DNA of 64,000 bases from Acinetobacter lwoffii (GTDB taxonomy: Bacteria; Pseudomonadota; Gammaproteobacteria; Pseudomonadales; Moraxellaceae). The position numbers and the translations under genes are program-made. The stretch covers positions 381,702-445,701 of the forward strand of contig NZ_CP059081.1 of NCBI RefSeq assembly GCF_015602705.1, given 5' to 3'. Below are positions 9,336-19,103 of this stretch, in pieces (the stretch's first letter is position 1; the number at the start of each line of letters is the position of its first letter). A model generated the notes under the pieces. The model saw only the letters and a list, made by a program, of their open reading frames with translations. It was not told where the DNA came from and made no database searches.

Positions 9336-10568
9336 TTAGAACAATACGCGTGCGCGGATTGTACCTTCAACATTCGAAAGCATATCAAGTGCTTCATGAG
9401 ATGCAGCAGCATCTACATCCATCACCAGGTAACCGACATCACCTTTAGTCATCAGTGACTGACCAGAGATGTTGATGCCTTGTTCAGCAAACAGGTTGTT
9501 GATTTTAGACAACACGCCCGGAATATTTTGATGGATGTGCAGTAAACGGTGTTTGCCTTCAGTCAATGGCAATGCAATTTCTGGGAAGTTCACCGCAGAA
9601 AGCGTCATACCCTTGTCAGAATAAGCGACAAATTTCTCAGCGACTTCCAGACCGATGTTCGCTTGCGCTTCCATGGTCGAACCACCCACGTGCGGAGTCA
9701 GGATCACGTTTGGCAGGTTACGCAGTGGAGAAACAAATTCTTCACCGTTCGCTTTAGGTTCTTTCGGGAATACATCTACCGCAGCACCAGCAATGTGACC
9801 AGATTTGATCGCATCTGCCAGATCTTCGATCACGACACAGGTACCACGTGCCGCGTTGATGAAGATTGAACCTTCTTTCATTTGCGCGAACTGATCTTTG
9901 GTCATGAAGTTACGTGTAGACGGAACATCAGGAACGTGTAGAGAAACCACATCGGCATTTGCCAAAAGTTCGCCCAAGCTACCGACTTGACGTGCATTAC
10001 CTAAAGGCAATTTAGTCACTGTATCGAAATAGATCACTTTCATACCCATGCTTTCAGCAAGTACAGAAAGTTGTGAACCAATTGAACCGTAACCTACGAT
10101 ACCTAAAGTTTTACCACGTGTTTCGAACGAACCAACTGCAGATTTGTTCCAGCCGCCTGTGTGTGTGTCTGCTGATTTTTCAGGTACACGGCGTAGAAGA
10201 AGAATTGCTTCAGCAAGTACAAGTTCAGCCACTGAACGCGTATTTGAGTAAGGTGCGTTAAAGACTGGAATACCGCGACGCATTGCTGCATCCAAGTTCA
10301 CCTGGTTGGTACCGATACAGAAGCAACCGACAGCAATCAATTTGTTCGCAGCTTCAAAGACTTCTTCAGTCAATTGAGTACGGGAACGAATACCTACAAA
10401 GTGTGCATCTTTAATCGCTTCTTTCAACGCTTCACCCTCAAGCGCAGTTTTACGATAGTCGATGTTGGTATATCCAGCAGCATTTAGAGTGTCGATTGCA
10501 TTCTGGTGAACGCCTTCTAACAACAAGAAACGGATTTTATCTTTAGGTAGAGATAGATGTTGGCTCAT
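9336..10568 (-). CDS. serA: D-3-phosphoglycerate dehydrogenase
   Basis: First step of serine synthesis: NAD-dependent oxidation of 3-phosphoglycerate to phosphohydroxypyruvate. It has 410 residues, the same length as the E. coli enzyme. The substrate-binding half has RSRTQ and NAPYSNTRSVAEL, the Rossmann motif is GYGSIGSQ (159-166), and the HVGGST block holds the catalytic His. A C-terminal ACT domain (from about 340, HIHQNIPGVLSKINNLF) is the type that binds serine for feedback inhibition. The enzyme class also reduces 2-oxoglutarate to D-2-hydroxyglutarate, which fits the divergent neighbour. Confidence 0.97.
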   Translation of the reverse strand: MSQHLSLPKDKIRFLLLEGVHQNAIDTLNAAGYTNIDYRKTALEGEALKEAIKDAHFVGIRSRTQLTEEVFEAANKLIAVGCFCIGTNQVNLDAAMRRGIPVFNAPYSNTRSVAELVLAEAILLLRRVPEKSADTHTGGWNKSAVGSFETRGKTLGIVGYGSIGSQLSVLAESMGMKVIYFDTVTKLPLGNARQVGSLGELLANADVVSLHVPDVPSTRNFMTKDQFAQMKEGSIFINAARGTCVVIEDLADAIKSGHIAGAAVDVFPKEPKANGEEFVSPLRNLPNVILTPHVGGSTMEAQANIGLEVAEKFVAYSDKGMTLSAVNFPEIALPLTEGKHRLLHIHQNIPGVLSKINNLFAEQGINISGQSLMTKGDVGYLVMDVDAAASHEALDMLSNVEGTIRARVLF

Positions 10569-10922
10569 TACGGCTCCGCTACAAAGGCCAAATTTAGTCG
10601 CGGTATAATAGCACAGGAAAAGCGCACTTATACATTTCCTTAATGACGCTCACATCAGCTATTCTGGCAAGACATATTGATAATAATGATCATGGTGTTT
10701 GATTTAAATCTGTATTTTCAAAGGTATATTATCAAAATTGTCATTTTTTCAGGGAAACACCAAAAAATAGCTTATAATATTGCGCCATGCTTTTAAAGCA
10801 GCGTGATCCGGTGCTTTAATAATCATGTTTCGCCTGATTTGTATCCATGTTTTTATGCGTAAAAATTGTGCAAATGAACCAGCGAAGTCTCTCTTGTTTA
10901 AATCATGCTAGGTCTGCAAACG
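10569..10922. promoter_or_regulatory. Divergent promoter region of serA and the FAD oxidase gene
   Basis: No reading frame of note. A TATAAT hexamer at 10773-10778 could be the -10 for the rightward gene, but I see no matching -35 at normal spacing. Its position between two functionally linked genes makes it the natural place for shared control. Confidence 0.4.
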
Positions 10923-12332
10923 ATGAATGCTCCAGTCGCTTTAACCCCTGAGTTATTGACCCAATTGACTGCAATTGTGGGTGAAAACCGTATTAAAACC
11001 GATACGGACAGCCTCCAGAATTGGGGTCGCGATCATACGAAGCACTTTGATCCAAACCCGTCAGTCGTCGTTTTTCCGTCGTCAACTGAGCAAGTTCAAG
11101 ACATCGTAAAACTGGCGAACCAATTTAATGTTGCAGTGACTCCATCGGGTGGTCGTACCGGTCTTTCTGCAGGTGCAGTCGCAGCCAATGGCGAGATCGT
11201 GGTCAGCATGGACAAGATGAACCAGATTCTGGAGTTTTTCCCGGCAGATCGTATGGTGCGCGTACAGGCAGGTGTGGTGACTGAACAGTTACAGAACTAT
11301 GCTGAAGAGCAGGGCATGTATTACCCAGTTGACTTTGCTTCGGCAGGTTCATCGCAAATTGGCGGTAACATCGGCACCAATGCTGGCGGCATCAAAGTGA
11401 TTAAATACGGCATGACCCGTAACTGGGTACTTGGCCTGACCGTTGTGACGGGTAAGGGCGATGTATTGCGTCTGAACAAAGGTATGATCAAGAATGCAAC
11501 CGGTTATGCGCTACAACATTTATTTATTGGTGGTGAAGGCACGCTGGGTCTGGTGACGGAAGCGGAAATCAAGCTTGAACGTCAGCCACAAGACCTGCAA
11601 GTGATGGTATTGGGTGTACCTGATTTTGATGCGATCATGCCGTTATTGCATGCCTTCCAGGCGAAAATTGACCTGACTGCATTTGAGTTCTTTGGTGAAC
11701 TGGCGATGCAGAAAGTCTTGGCCCATGGTCACGTGCAACGTCCATTTGAAACTGAATGCCCATTCTATGTATTGCTTGAGTTTGAAGCGCCGTTTGAGCC
11801 GATTATGGACAAGGCGATGGAAATCTTCGAGCATTGCATGGAACAAGGTTGGGTACTGGACGGCGTAATGAGCCAAAGCCTGGATCAGGTAGAAAGTTTA
11901 TGGCGTTTACGTGAAGATATTTCTGAATCTATCGCGCCATTTATTCCATACAAAAATGACATTTCCGTTCTGATCACGCACGTTCCTGCATTCATTAAAG
12001 AAATTGATGCGATTGTATCGACGAATTACCCAGACTTTGAAATCTGCTGGTTCGGTCATATCGGTGACGGTAACTTGCACTTAAATATCTTAAAACCTGC
12101 TGATTTGTCTAAAGATGAATTCTTTGCCAAATGTCAGGTGGTGAACAAGTATGTCTTTGATACCGTGAAAAAATATGACGGTTCAATTTCTGCGGAACAT
12201 GGTGTGGGCATGACCAAGAAGCCATATCTTGAATATTCACGTTCTGTGGAAGAAATTGAATATATGAAAGCCCTGAAAAAAGTGTTCGATCCAAATGGCA
12301 TCATGAACCCGGGTAAACTTTTCGATCTTTAA
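10923..12332 (+). CDS. FAD-linked oxidase, probable D-2-hydroxyglutarate dehydrogenase
   Basis: GlcD/D2HGDH-family flavoenzyme, 469 residues from the ATG at 10923. I prefer this start to the ATG at 10905 because TAGG lies 10 bases upstream. FAD-binding domain: PSGGRTGLSAGAV near 85 and QIGGNIGTNAGG near 145. C-terminal oxidase domain: FGHIGDGNLHLNI, SAEHGVG and DPNGIMNPGK. In Pseudomonas a D-2-hydroxyglutarate dehydrogenase lies next to serA and removes the D-2-hydroxyglutarate made by SerA; the divergent arrangement here supports the same role. D-lactate dehydrogenase or a glycolate oxidase subunit are alternatives from sequence alone. Confidence 0.88.
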   Translation: MNAPVALTPELLTQLTAIVGENRIKTDTDSLQNWGRDHTKHFDPNPSVVVFPSSTEQVQDIVKLANQFNVAVTPSGGRTGLSAGAVAANGEIVVSMDKMNQILEFFPADRMVRVQAGVVTEQLQNYAEEQGMYYPVDFASAGSSQIGGNIGTNAGGIKVIKYGMTRNWVLGLTVVTGKGDVLRLNKGMIKNATGYALQHLFIGGEGTLGLVTEAEIKLERQPQDLQVMVLGVPDFDAIMPLLHAFQAKIDLTAFEFFGELAMQKVLAHGHVQRPFETECPFYVLLEFEAPFEPIMDKAMEIFEHCMEQGWVLDGVMSQSLDQVESLWRLREDISESIAPFIPYKNDISVLITHVPAFIKEIDAIVSTNYPDFEICWFGHIGDGNLHLNILKPADLSKDEFFAKCQVVNKYVFDTVKKYDGSISAEHGVGMTKKPYLEYSRSVEEIEYMKALKKVFDPNGIMNPGKLFDL

Positions 12333-12345
12333 TCGGTCGGAATTG

Positions 12346-12375
12346 AAAAAAGCGCATCGAAAGGTGCGCTTTTTT
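12346..12375 (+). terminator. Terminator of the FAD oxidase gene
   Basis: AAAAAAGCGCATC pairs with GTGCGCTTTTTT (one G-T-type mismatch near the loop), and a T-run follows. It starts 14 bases after the stop codon. Confidence 0.85.
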
Positions 12376-12473
12376 ATTGCTGTGTAAATACAGTTACAGA
12401 GTCTAAATGGTTTTGTAGTAAGAAGCTCGGCATGATGGGTTGGAATAAGAATGACGATAAAGGGTTAAATAAT

Positions 12474-12851
12474 ATGTTCCGGATATTGGCAGTCGCAACT
12501 CTCGCTTTTGGTATATTGGGTTCAGGCTGTGCAACTGCTCAACAGGTCATTGCAAAGGTACAGTCGTCTTCGGATACGCCTTTGGAACAGGTTTTACAAT
12601 TAAGACCGGATTTACGCAAGGAACTGGCAACGGTTGAATTACGGCAGTTCTTTGACAAGGTAGAGTCGCCCACGATTGGACAGGTCAAAGTCACTGAAAC
12701 CGGTTTAATGGATGATTCGGTACATTCGGTACAGACCATTTATTATTTTAAACGGGAAGATAACAGCTGGATGCTGCAAAATACCGAGAAGTTGTATCGT
12801 TGTGCACGTGGGGCAAATACCAAAACTTTCCAGAAAGCGGTCTGTCCATAA
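12474..12851 (+). CDS. Small exported protein, possible lipoprotein
   Basis: I do not recognise this 125-residue protein. The ATG at 12474 is preferred over an ATG at 12432 because AAAGGG lies 9 bases upstream and a signal sequence begins immediately (MFRILAVATLAFGILGSGC). Cys19 would be the lipidation site, but the residues before it are not a strong lipobox. The mature part has a helical region, then a predicted beta-rich half with two Cys (LYRCARG, KAVCP) that could form a disulfide. It stands alone between two terminators. Confidence 0.65.
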   Translation: MFRILAVATLAFGILGSGCATAQQVIAKVQSSSDTPLEQVLQLRPDLRKELATVELRQFFDKVESPTIGQVKVTETGLMDDSVHSVQTIYYFKREDNSWMLQNTEKLYRCARGANTKTFQKAVCP

Positions 12852-12881
12852 TAGTGTTTGATCTTTAGGCAGTTTTTGGTT

Positions 12882-12909
12882 AAAAGCGTATCTAAGGATG
12901 CGCTTTTTT
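12882..12909 (+). terminator. Terminator of the small exported-protein gene
   Basis: AAAAGCGTATC pairs with GATGCGCTTTT across TAAG with one mismatch, and a T-run follows. Confidence 0.75.
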
Positions 12910-13043
12910 GTTTGGAAGATTATCTCTACGATCTATTATATTTATTCAGAGCGTTTGAATATCTCATCTGTTAAAATTTCTTCTTTCTCTTTTAGATAAA
13001 GTTTAGTTTGCTTTCACTGGGCAGACTGACAATAAAAACTCCC

Positions 13044-14273
13044 ATGCAAAATATCCAGACCCAAAAACTGACCCGTGCCACACTCATGTTCCCGCTGGCA
13101 CTGGTCCTGTTTGAATTCTCAGTCTATATCTGTAATGACCTGATTCAGCCGGCCATGCTGACGATTACCCGTGACTTTGGCGTGAGCAGCTCATGGGCAC
13201 CATCCTCCATGTCCTTTTTCCTGTTGGGCGGGGCATTTGTTGCAGCGATTTTGGGACCTTTGTCCGATCGTCTTGGACGTAAAACGGTACTGCTCGGCGG
13301 TGTGGCATTTTTTACCCTCAGCTGTCTGGCTATTTTATTGACACCCAATATCGAAAGTTTCTTATTTCTGCGCTTTTTACAGGGCTTTGGGCTGTCCTTT
13401 ATTACCGCTGTAGGTTATGCCGCCATTCAGGAAAGCTTTGAAGAACGTGATGCCATCAAAGTCATGGCACTGATGGCCAATGTGTCTTTGCTGGCACCCT
13501 TGCTAGGACCAGTGCTGGGTGCCTTTATGATTGATCATATCTCCTGGCATTGGGGTTTTATCGGTATCGCATTTTTGTCATTTCTGAGTTGGTTCGGCCT
13601 GAAAGCCAAAATGCCAAACCTAAAAGTCAGTATTCCCAGACAGCCGGTTAGCTATATTCTGGATGACTTTAAACAGGTTCTAAAAAATAAACGCTTTGTG
13701 ATCATGACTGTAGCTCTGCCTTTGGTAAGTCTGCCCTTGATGTTATGGATTGCCTTGTCACCAGTGATTCTGGTCGAGCAATTTGGATTCAGCAGTATGC
13801 AATATGGTCTGGCGCAGTTTCCAGTCTTGGGTGGCCTGATTGCAGGTAATCTGATTTTGCTGAAAATTATCGATAAAATGCCGCTGGGTAAAACCGTATT
13901 ATTGGGTCTGCCACTGATGCTATTGGGTGCCGGTTTATTGATGCTAGGCTTATTGATTCCAGAATATTTTATTCATTGTCTGATTATCGGCACCACTTGT
14001 ATCAGTCTAGGTGAGGGCGTAAGTTTCTCGGTGCTGTACCGTTTTGCGCTGATGTCTTCAGAAGTGTCCAAAGGCACGGTGGCCGCGACGGTTTCTATTA
14101 TCCTGATGCTCAGCTTTTTTGTGGTAATTGAAGCAGTAAGAATGGCGTATGAAACCTACGATATCTGGGCCTACTGTGCTGCCTCTTTGATTCTGATTGC
14201 ACTCTGGTTTACTTTGCCACGCATGCAACTCAAACAGTTAATGCTGGAAAGACAGGAGCGTGGGGAGTTTTGA
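13044..14273 (+). CDS. craA: Major facilitator drug/H+ antiporter, MdfA/CraA type
   Basis: Inner-membrane multidrug efflux protein, 409 residues, the same length as E. coli MdfA (410). Twelve hydrophobic helices are visible. Helix 1 has the MdfA pattern LVLFEFSVYICNDLIQP with the acidic Glu24 and Asp32 that correspond to MdfA Glu26 and Asp34. GPLSDRLGRK is the loop 2-3 MFS motif. In A. baumannii the closest relative is CraA, linked to chloramphenicol resistance; the substrate here is inferred. A TTG at 13008 would add 12 residues, but the ATG at 13044 matches the family start. Confidence 0.88.
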   Translation: MQNIQTQKLTRATLMFPLALVLFEFSVYICNDLIQPAMLTITRDFGVSSSWAPSSMSFFLLGGAFVAAILGPLSDRLGRKTVLLGGVAFFTLSCLAILLTPNIESFLFLRFLQGFGLSFITAVGYAAIQESFEERDAIKVMALMANVSLLAPLLGPVLGAFMIDHISWHWGFIGIAFLSFLSWFGLKAKMPNLKVSIPRQPVSYILDDFKQVLKNKRFVIMTVALPLVSLPLMLWIALSPVILVEQFGFSSMQYGLAQFPVLGGLIAGNLILLKIIDKMPLGKTVLLGLPLMLLGAGLLMLGLLIPEYFIHCLIIGTTCISLGEGVSFSVLYRFALMSSEVSKGTVAATVSIILMLSFFVVIEAVRMAYETYDIWAYCAASLILIALWFTLPRMQLKQLMLERQERGEF

Positions 14274-14326
14274 TTCCTTATTAAGGGAAATTATAAATTA
14301 TTGAAATCATATGTTCAGTATTGAAT

Positions 14327-14411
14327 TTCCCTCTCCTTTTAGGAGAGGGCTAGGGTGAGGTTAAGTATTTAATAAGTTCCCTCTCTCTAACTCTCTCCCA
14401 AAGGGAGAGAG
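14327..14411. repeat. CCCTCTCC-type double-hairpin repeat, copy 1
   Basis: Module A (14327-14360) is a CCCTCTCC/GGAGAGGG hairpin with loop TTTTA and a CTAGGGTGAGG tail. Module B (14377-14411) is a perfect 9-bp CTCTCTCCC/GGGAGAGAG hairpin with loop AAA. The same modules recur at 46737-46874 (other strand), and module A recurs at 52645-52678. Each copy sits between genes. Confidence 0.85.
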
Positions 14412-14452
14412 AATTTTCTTTTGACTGATCTAATTATATTAGGATTCTACAA

Positions 14453-14749
14453 TTAAGCTTCAGCGGGCTGTTCCAGCTTCTTCAGTTTCATATCAAACAG
14501 GAATGGACCGAAAGGTAGAATCGAAGCGATTAAACCCATCACAAACATGCTGAGAGACCATTTCTGTTTTTCACATACCGCAAATAACACCACCAGAAAT
14601 AGCACAAACAGTACGCCATGACCCATGCCGACATATTTCACCAGAATCGGATTATCCATCATATATTTCACTGGCATCGCGATAAATAACAGCAGCAGAA
14701 AAGAAATCCCTTCCAGCAAACCGACCAGACGCAAAGTTTTGATGTTCAT
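14453..14749 (-). CDS. DUF3817 family membrane protein
   Basis: Small inner-membrane protein, 98 residues from the ATG at 14749, the usual DUF3817 length (an ATG at 14833 would add 28 residues that do not fit the family). Three hydrophobic segments are seen, with the family-like LRLVGLLEGISFLLLLFIAMPVKYM start and a GHGVLFVLFL helix. Function unknown. It lies 120 bases downstream of the FUSC gene on the same strand and could be cotranscribed with it. Confidence 0.8.
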   Translation of the reverse strand: MNIKTLRLVGLLEGISFLLLLFIAMPVKYMMDNPILVKYVGMGHGVLFVLFLVVLFAVCEKQKWSLSMFVMGLIASILPFGPFLFDMKLKKLEQPAEA

Positions 14750-14869
14750 AATACATATTGCTTTAACCGAATTATTTTTGAGTGTACCGAATATCACCTG
14801 AATATTGAATCTTAATAATAAAGATATATTCAATATTTTTAATAAGTTATAACCAAGTGAAGCAGTTGG

Positions 14870-17083
14870 TTATTTAATCTCAGCACCTAATAATTCATGA
14901 CGTAATTTTAGTAATTCCGGTAAGGTTTCTAGCAATAAACTGATCTGTTTCAACACCAAAAGCAGATGTGCTGACAGGTTTTCCTGTGTACTTAAGCGTT
15001 GAATTTCTGCCAGTTTATGATCGATGTCGTAGGTATCTAAAGGCTGTTGTTGCAGCAATACCCCAGTTAAGGTTTGCTGGCACCAGTGCATTAAATCCAG
15101 AATTTGTGTATCAGTAACCTGCTCACGGTGACTCCCCAATGCTGCAATATAACTGAGTTGGCTATGACTATAGACCAGATAGCGAAAGGCACTTTTGACC
15201 AGTTGCGGATCTGGATTCGGTTCGGTACTCAGACTTGAAATCATGCTGGATAAATCAATCTGTGCATTGTGGGCCAGACGCCGTGCAGTCCGGTAAGCAA
15301 TACTGTTATCTTTACCGTTTCGATATTGCTCGACCACTGCAGCAAAATAGTCCAGCGTAGCAAGCGATGATTTTTTAATATTGCTGGAAATATTACGAAA
15401 ATTCCAGTCAGGCCAGATCCAGCTTACTGCCATCCAGGCAATCAGACAGCCCAACAGGGTATCAATAATACGTGGCAAAATGATCGCATAACCGGCACCT
15501 TTCAGGTTAAAAATCAGGAGTACCATCAAGGTCGCCATGAGGGTGGCCATGGCATATTTTTTGGAACGTAGATAGAAGAAACCGACACCAAAAATTACTG
15601 TCAGGAGTAACTGACCTTCGACACTTGGCACAAAATACAGAATGGGAACACCTAGCATGACCCCCAATAATGTTCCCAGAGTCCGCAATTTGAGCCGGCT
15701 TTTGGTGGCAAAATAACTGATCTGACAGACAAACAGGCTGGTCAGTAAAATCCAGTAGCCATTTTTCGCAAAAGGTAATAATGAAATGGCATAGCCAACT
15801 AAAAACACAATCGCAATCCGCACCGCATGCCGAAAGAGTGCCGATTGCGAACTTAAGTGTGGTTTGAGTTTCAGCCAAAGATCTGTGCTATCGCGAATAT
15901 CATCATCAAACAGACTCAAGTCATCAAAATGCTGCTGATAGCGTGGTTTATACAGTGCCTGTTGATCATGCAGGTGTTGTAACTGTTCATGTACACTCAG
16001 CAGATTGGCCAGAATAAGCTGTAAATTTTTGACTTCAATATTTTGTGGGTGTTGAGCAATCCAGTCCTGCATCGACTCCTGTAAATGTTTTAATGCCAGT
16101 TCATCATCTGTAGACAGGTAAAATTTCTCATTGCGCAGTACACATTCTGCCAAATGCTGACAGGCAAGGGCTTGCAGACGGATATTTTTCTGAATCCGGA
16201 AAATCAGGTCAGTGCGGCTAAAATGCTGTTCGATCTGTTCATAATGCAGATAATTCGCGGTGGCCTGTTCATGAATATCCTGCATCAAAAAATACAGATT
16301 CAGCCAGTAAATGGTATTACGATTGGCACGCGAAGCTTTGAGTCGTGTCAATAGCGAATCTTTGCTACGGTTAAAACTCTGAATGACTAAAGTATTTTTA
16401 AGTGACAACTCATAGAGCAGGGTTTCAACATTTGGATACTGGTCTGGATCAAACAGTTTGGCTTTACTCAGCAGTAAATCCGACATGTGCTGCAAGCTTT
16501 GTGCGAGATTTTCCTGAACCTGCAAAGTAGGACGCAGCAGAAAAAATAGAATAGACGTCAGGCCGTACCATAGCGCCCCAATGACAAAATAAAGCGGCTG
16601 TTCATACCAGTGCTGATATTCGCCCAGGCCGAACATGGTATAGATTGACAGTAAAATGGTGCCAAATGAAATCATGGCATAACGTTGGCCTAATGCACCC
16701 ATTAGAATAAACAGCGCACTCGACAGGGATAGCCACAGTGCAAACCAGAATTTATGTGGAGCAAGAAATTCCAGAATGCTGCTGACACTAAAAAACAGAA
16801 TGATGACCAGTAACAGGTTGCGCAAACGCAGGCTTAGCCGGTCATCAAAATCAGTCAGTGCCGTGGCAATTGCCCCTAAAGTTACTGGAACGATCAAGAA
16901 CTCATAACCCAGAAATTTCAGACCGAAAGTGGTACCTAAAAACACTAGCAAGATTTGCAGGCAATAAGTCATCAGCGCACTAGACTGAAAGGGCAGCAGG
17001 ACAGGTTTTATAATTTTAACAAAAGTAGCAGTCGCAGGTCGGGCAGCATTCACAAGGACAGGATCCGGGAAGTAAAAACGCAA
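14870..17083 (-). CDS. yccS: FUSC-family inner-membrane protein, YccS-like
   Basis: 737 residues. The layout is two membrane bundles (about 40-190 and 415-560) separated by a long cytoplasmic helical domain, with a helical C-terminal tail, as in E. coli YccS (717 residues). The PLTLG-type start (IVPVTLGAIATALTDFDDRL) and LGQRYAMISFGTILLSIYTMFG closely match YccS. The C-terminal bundle has the FUSC block SRLKLRTLGTLLGVMLG. Proposed roles in the family are efflux of aromatic acids or stress-linked transport; none is shown for YccS itself. Confidence 0.88.
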   Translation of the reverse strand: MRFYFPDPVLVNAARPATATFVKIIKPVLLPFQSSALMTYCLQILLVFLGTTFGLKFLGYEFLIVPVTLGAIATALTDFDDRLSLRLRNLLLVIILFFSVSSILEFLAPHKFWFALWLSLSSALFILMGALGQRYAMISFGTILLSIYTMFGLGEYQHWYEQPLYFVIGALWYGLTSILFFLLRPTLQVQENLAQSLQHMSDLLLSKAKLFDPDQYPNVETLLYELSLKNTLVIQSFNRSKDSLLTRLKASRANRNTIYWLNLYFLMQDIHEQATANYLHYEQIEQHFSRTDLIFRIQKNIRLQALACQHLAECVLRNEKFYLSTDDELALKHLQESMQDWIAQHPQNIEVKNLQLILANLLSVHEQLQHLHDQQALYKPRYQQHFDDLSLFDDDIRDSTDLWLKLKPHLSSQSALFRHAVRIAIVFLVGYAISLLPFAKNGYWILLTSLFVCQISYFATKSRLKLRTLGTLLGVMLGVPILYFVPSVEGQLLLTVIFGVGFFYLRSKKYAMATLMATLMVLLIFNLKGAGYAIILPRIIDTLLGCLIAWMAVSWIWPDWNFRNISSNIKKSSLATLDYFAAVVEQYRNGKDNSIAYRTARRLAHNAQIDLSSMISSLSTEPNPDPQLVKSAFRYLVYSHSQLSYIAALGSHREQVTDTQILDLMHWCQQTLTGVLLQQQPLDTYDIDHKLAEIQRLSTQENLSAHLLLVLKQISLLLETLPELLKLRHELLGAEIK

Positions 17084-17127
17084 AGTTCTGAATGCAATTT
17101 AGACGCCAAAATAAAGGAAATGTCTAT

Positions 17128-17153
17128 AAAAAACGGGCATAGTGCCCGTTTTT
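17128..17153 (-). terminator. Terminator of sodC
   Basis: Perfect stem AAAAACGGGCA/TGCCCGTTTTT with loop TAG; on the minus strand a T-run follows. Lies between the sodC stop codon and the start of the FUSC gene. Confidence 0.85.
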
Positions 17154-17179
17154 CTATTGAGTCATTGGCATGAAGGTGT

Positions 17180-17722
17180 TTAGATCACACCACAGGCAAT
17201 ACGTTCACCGCCGCCGCCCAAGGGTAATGGGTTGTCGGAATAGTTGTCGCCACCGGCATGAACCATAATGGCACGACCCTGAACATCAGCCAATTTCAGA
17301 CGTGGCGCAAGCAGGGTCACACGTGCAGTTCCGTCAGTATTGACTTTCAATGCGGGTAAATCACCGAGATGACCGGTCACTGGTGTACCGTGATGTGGAG
17401 CCTGATTTGGATTGTAATGGCTACCTGCAGCCAGTGCTGCGCCCATCTTGCCGTCTTTCATGGCAGGTGCGCATGAACCATTTTCATGAATATGGAAACC
17501 ACGTTCACCCGCAGGAAGTTGTTTCAGGTTGGTACGAATAACCAGACCGGCTGGGCTGTCACTGAGTAATACGGTACCAACCTCTTGGGCCACACCTTGA
17601 GCAGTTACAGCATTCACAGTCACTGCTCTGACTACTTCATTTGATGGGGAGGTTGATGCACAACCAGTAAAAAGTGCGGCGCTTAACGCGCAAAGTGTCG
17701 TAATTTTAAACAATGAAGACAT
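17180..17722 (-). CDS. sodC: Periplasmic Cu/Zn superoxide dismutase
   Basis: Converts superoxide in the cell envelope to peroxide and oxygen. 180 residues from the ATG at 17722 (AGGAT upstream). Cys20 in ALFTGC may be lipidated, otherwise the N-terminus is a normal signal peptide. Copper and zinc ligands are in GFHIHENGSC, AGSHYNP, APHHG and GHLGDLP, with the last His in VHAGGDNYSD. GERIACGVI supplies the second Cys of the disulfide and the conserved Arg. The C-terminal GGGGERIACG is normal for the bacterial branch. It has its own terminator. Confidence 0.95.
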   Translation of the reverse strand: MSSLFKITTLCALSAALFTGCASTSPSNEVVRAVTVNAVTAQGVAQEVGTVLLSDSPAGLVIRTNLKQLPAGERGFHIHENGSCAPAMKDGKMGAALAAGSHYNPNQAPHHGTPVTGHLGDLPALKVNTDGTARVTLLAPRLKLADVQGRAIMVHAGGDNYSDNPLPLGGGGERIACGVI

Positions 17723-17844
17723 GATTTTGGCATCCTGATCTTTATTCTGTTTTGTGGATTCATTTAAACAGAGCAAGATCAGAAGCTCTATATAGAATCA
17801 GTACTTAAATGTTTTGTTTTGTTTAAGTCGATTCTATCTATGCT

Positions 17845-19014
17845 TTAAGGTGCCTTGGGCGGTGTGTCTTGTGTTTCCGGATCAATCTCATGTGCCATGG
17901 TGGCTTTAGGCATCATTAAAGGTTCATTCAGATTACTTTCATGTAACCATTCACGCCAGATTGCAAGCAGTACAGCCAGAATCACCGGTCCAATAAACAC
18001 CCCGACCAGACCAAAACTGGCAATACCACCCAAGACTCCAAACATGATCAGCAGGAATGGAATCTGGGTTGCACCAGAAATTACCAGTGGACGAATCACG
18101 TTATCGGCAGTACTGACAATACAGACACCCCACACCATGACCCCGATAGCCTCAATGGTTTGTCCTTGTGAAAACAGCCATAACGCCACCGCACTATAGG
18201 CGAGGGGTGGGCCAAAGGGAATCAGGGCAAAAATAAAGGTCACAATGGTTAAAACCATCGGATTCGGCACACCTGCAACAAAATAGCTCAGACCAGCCAA
18301 TAAGGATTGTGCAATTGCGGTCAAACCGACGCCATATACTACGGCACGTGTAGTCGCAGAAATGGTGGAAAAATAATGATGTACACGTGGACCGACCACC
18401 ATTTCAAAGGCTTTACGCACCTGATTTAAAATGGTCTGACCATCACGGTAGAAGAAAAACAGCGAAAGTATCGCAAAACATAATTTAAAGATGTTTTTAC
18501 TAACTTCATTCAACACCACTTTGCCGTAATTCAGATGGCCTTGAATCCAGGTCGATACCGACAGTGCAATACTCTGCGGATCAGTGTTAATTTCATTTAA
18601 GGTTCGGGTAATTTCCTTGCCGACAATCGGAAGCCCGCGAATAAAATCAGGGACATTCAGGTGACCGGAAAAGACCTGTCGCTGCAATTCAAAATACAGG
18701 TTACGACCTTCGTGCTGCAGCATGAAAATGGCGAAAATAAACGGCAGACCAAAGACCAGAATCACGGCCAAGATCATTACGGTTGCACTTAATGTCGGTC
18801 GATTGCCGCATAGGCGTAACACCGATTGATACAAGGGCCAAGTCATATAGGCAATAATGGCTGCCCAAACTACAGGAATGATGAAATACTTGAGTATATG
18901 AAAACTCAAAAAAATCAGGATAAAGAACAATCCAAATAATAAGACTTTTTGTAATGTAGGCGCGTACTGTTGCACTGAATTTAATGACTCATTTTTTAGG
19001 TCGTGTTCAGGCAT
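17845..19014 (-). CDS. AI-2E family transporter (PF01594, YdiK/PerM-like)
   Basis: Inner-membrane protein of 389 residues with N-terminal hydrophobic pair, a cytoplasmic-type central segment and a C-terminal bundle. The ISATTRAVVYGVGLTAIAQSLLAGL, PLAYSAVALWLF and VIRPLVISGATQIPFLLIMFGVLGG blocks are typical of the family. Members have been linked to autoinducer-2 export or to Na+/H+ exchange, so the name should not be read as proof of a quorum-sensing role. It starts 90 bases beyond the ParA gene on the same strand. Confidence 0.88.
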   Translation of the reverse strand: MPEHDLKNESLNSVQQYAPTLQKVLLFGLFFILIFLSFHILKYFIIPVVWAAIIAYMTWPLYQSVLRLCGNRPTLSATVMILAVILVFGLPFIFAIFMLQHEGRNLYFELQRQVFSGHLNVPDFIRGLPIVGKEITRTLNEINTDPQSIALSVSTWIQGHLNYGKVVLNEVSKNIFKLCFAILSLFFFYRDGQTILNQVRKAFEMVVGPRVHHYFSTISATTRAVVYGVGLTAIAQSLLAGLSYFVAGVPNPMVLTIVTFIFALIPFGPPLAYSAVALWLFSQGQTIEAIGVMVWGVCIVSTADNVIRPLVISGATQIPFLLIMFGVLGGIASFGLVGVFIGPVILAVLLAIWREWLHESNLNEPLMMPKATMAHEIDPETQDTPPKAP

Positions 19015-19103
19015 ATTAACTGAAAAAAAAGCGATCGAAAATGATAGCTAGCCAAGTAGCGAGATTATTTTCCCAAAGCTATACCACGATTCAGAGGATT
19101 GAC

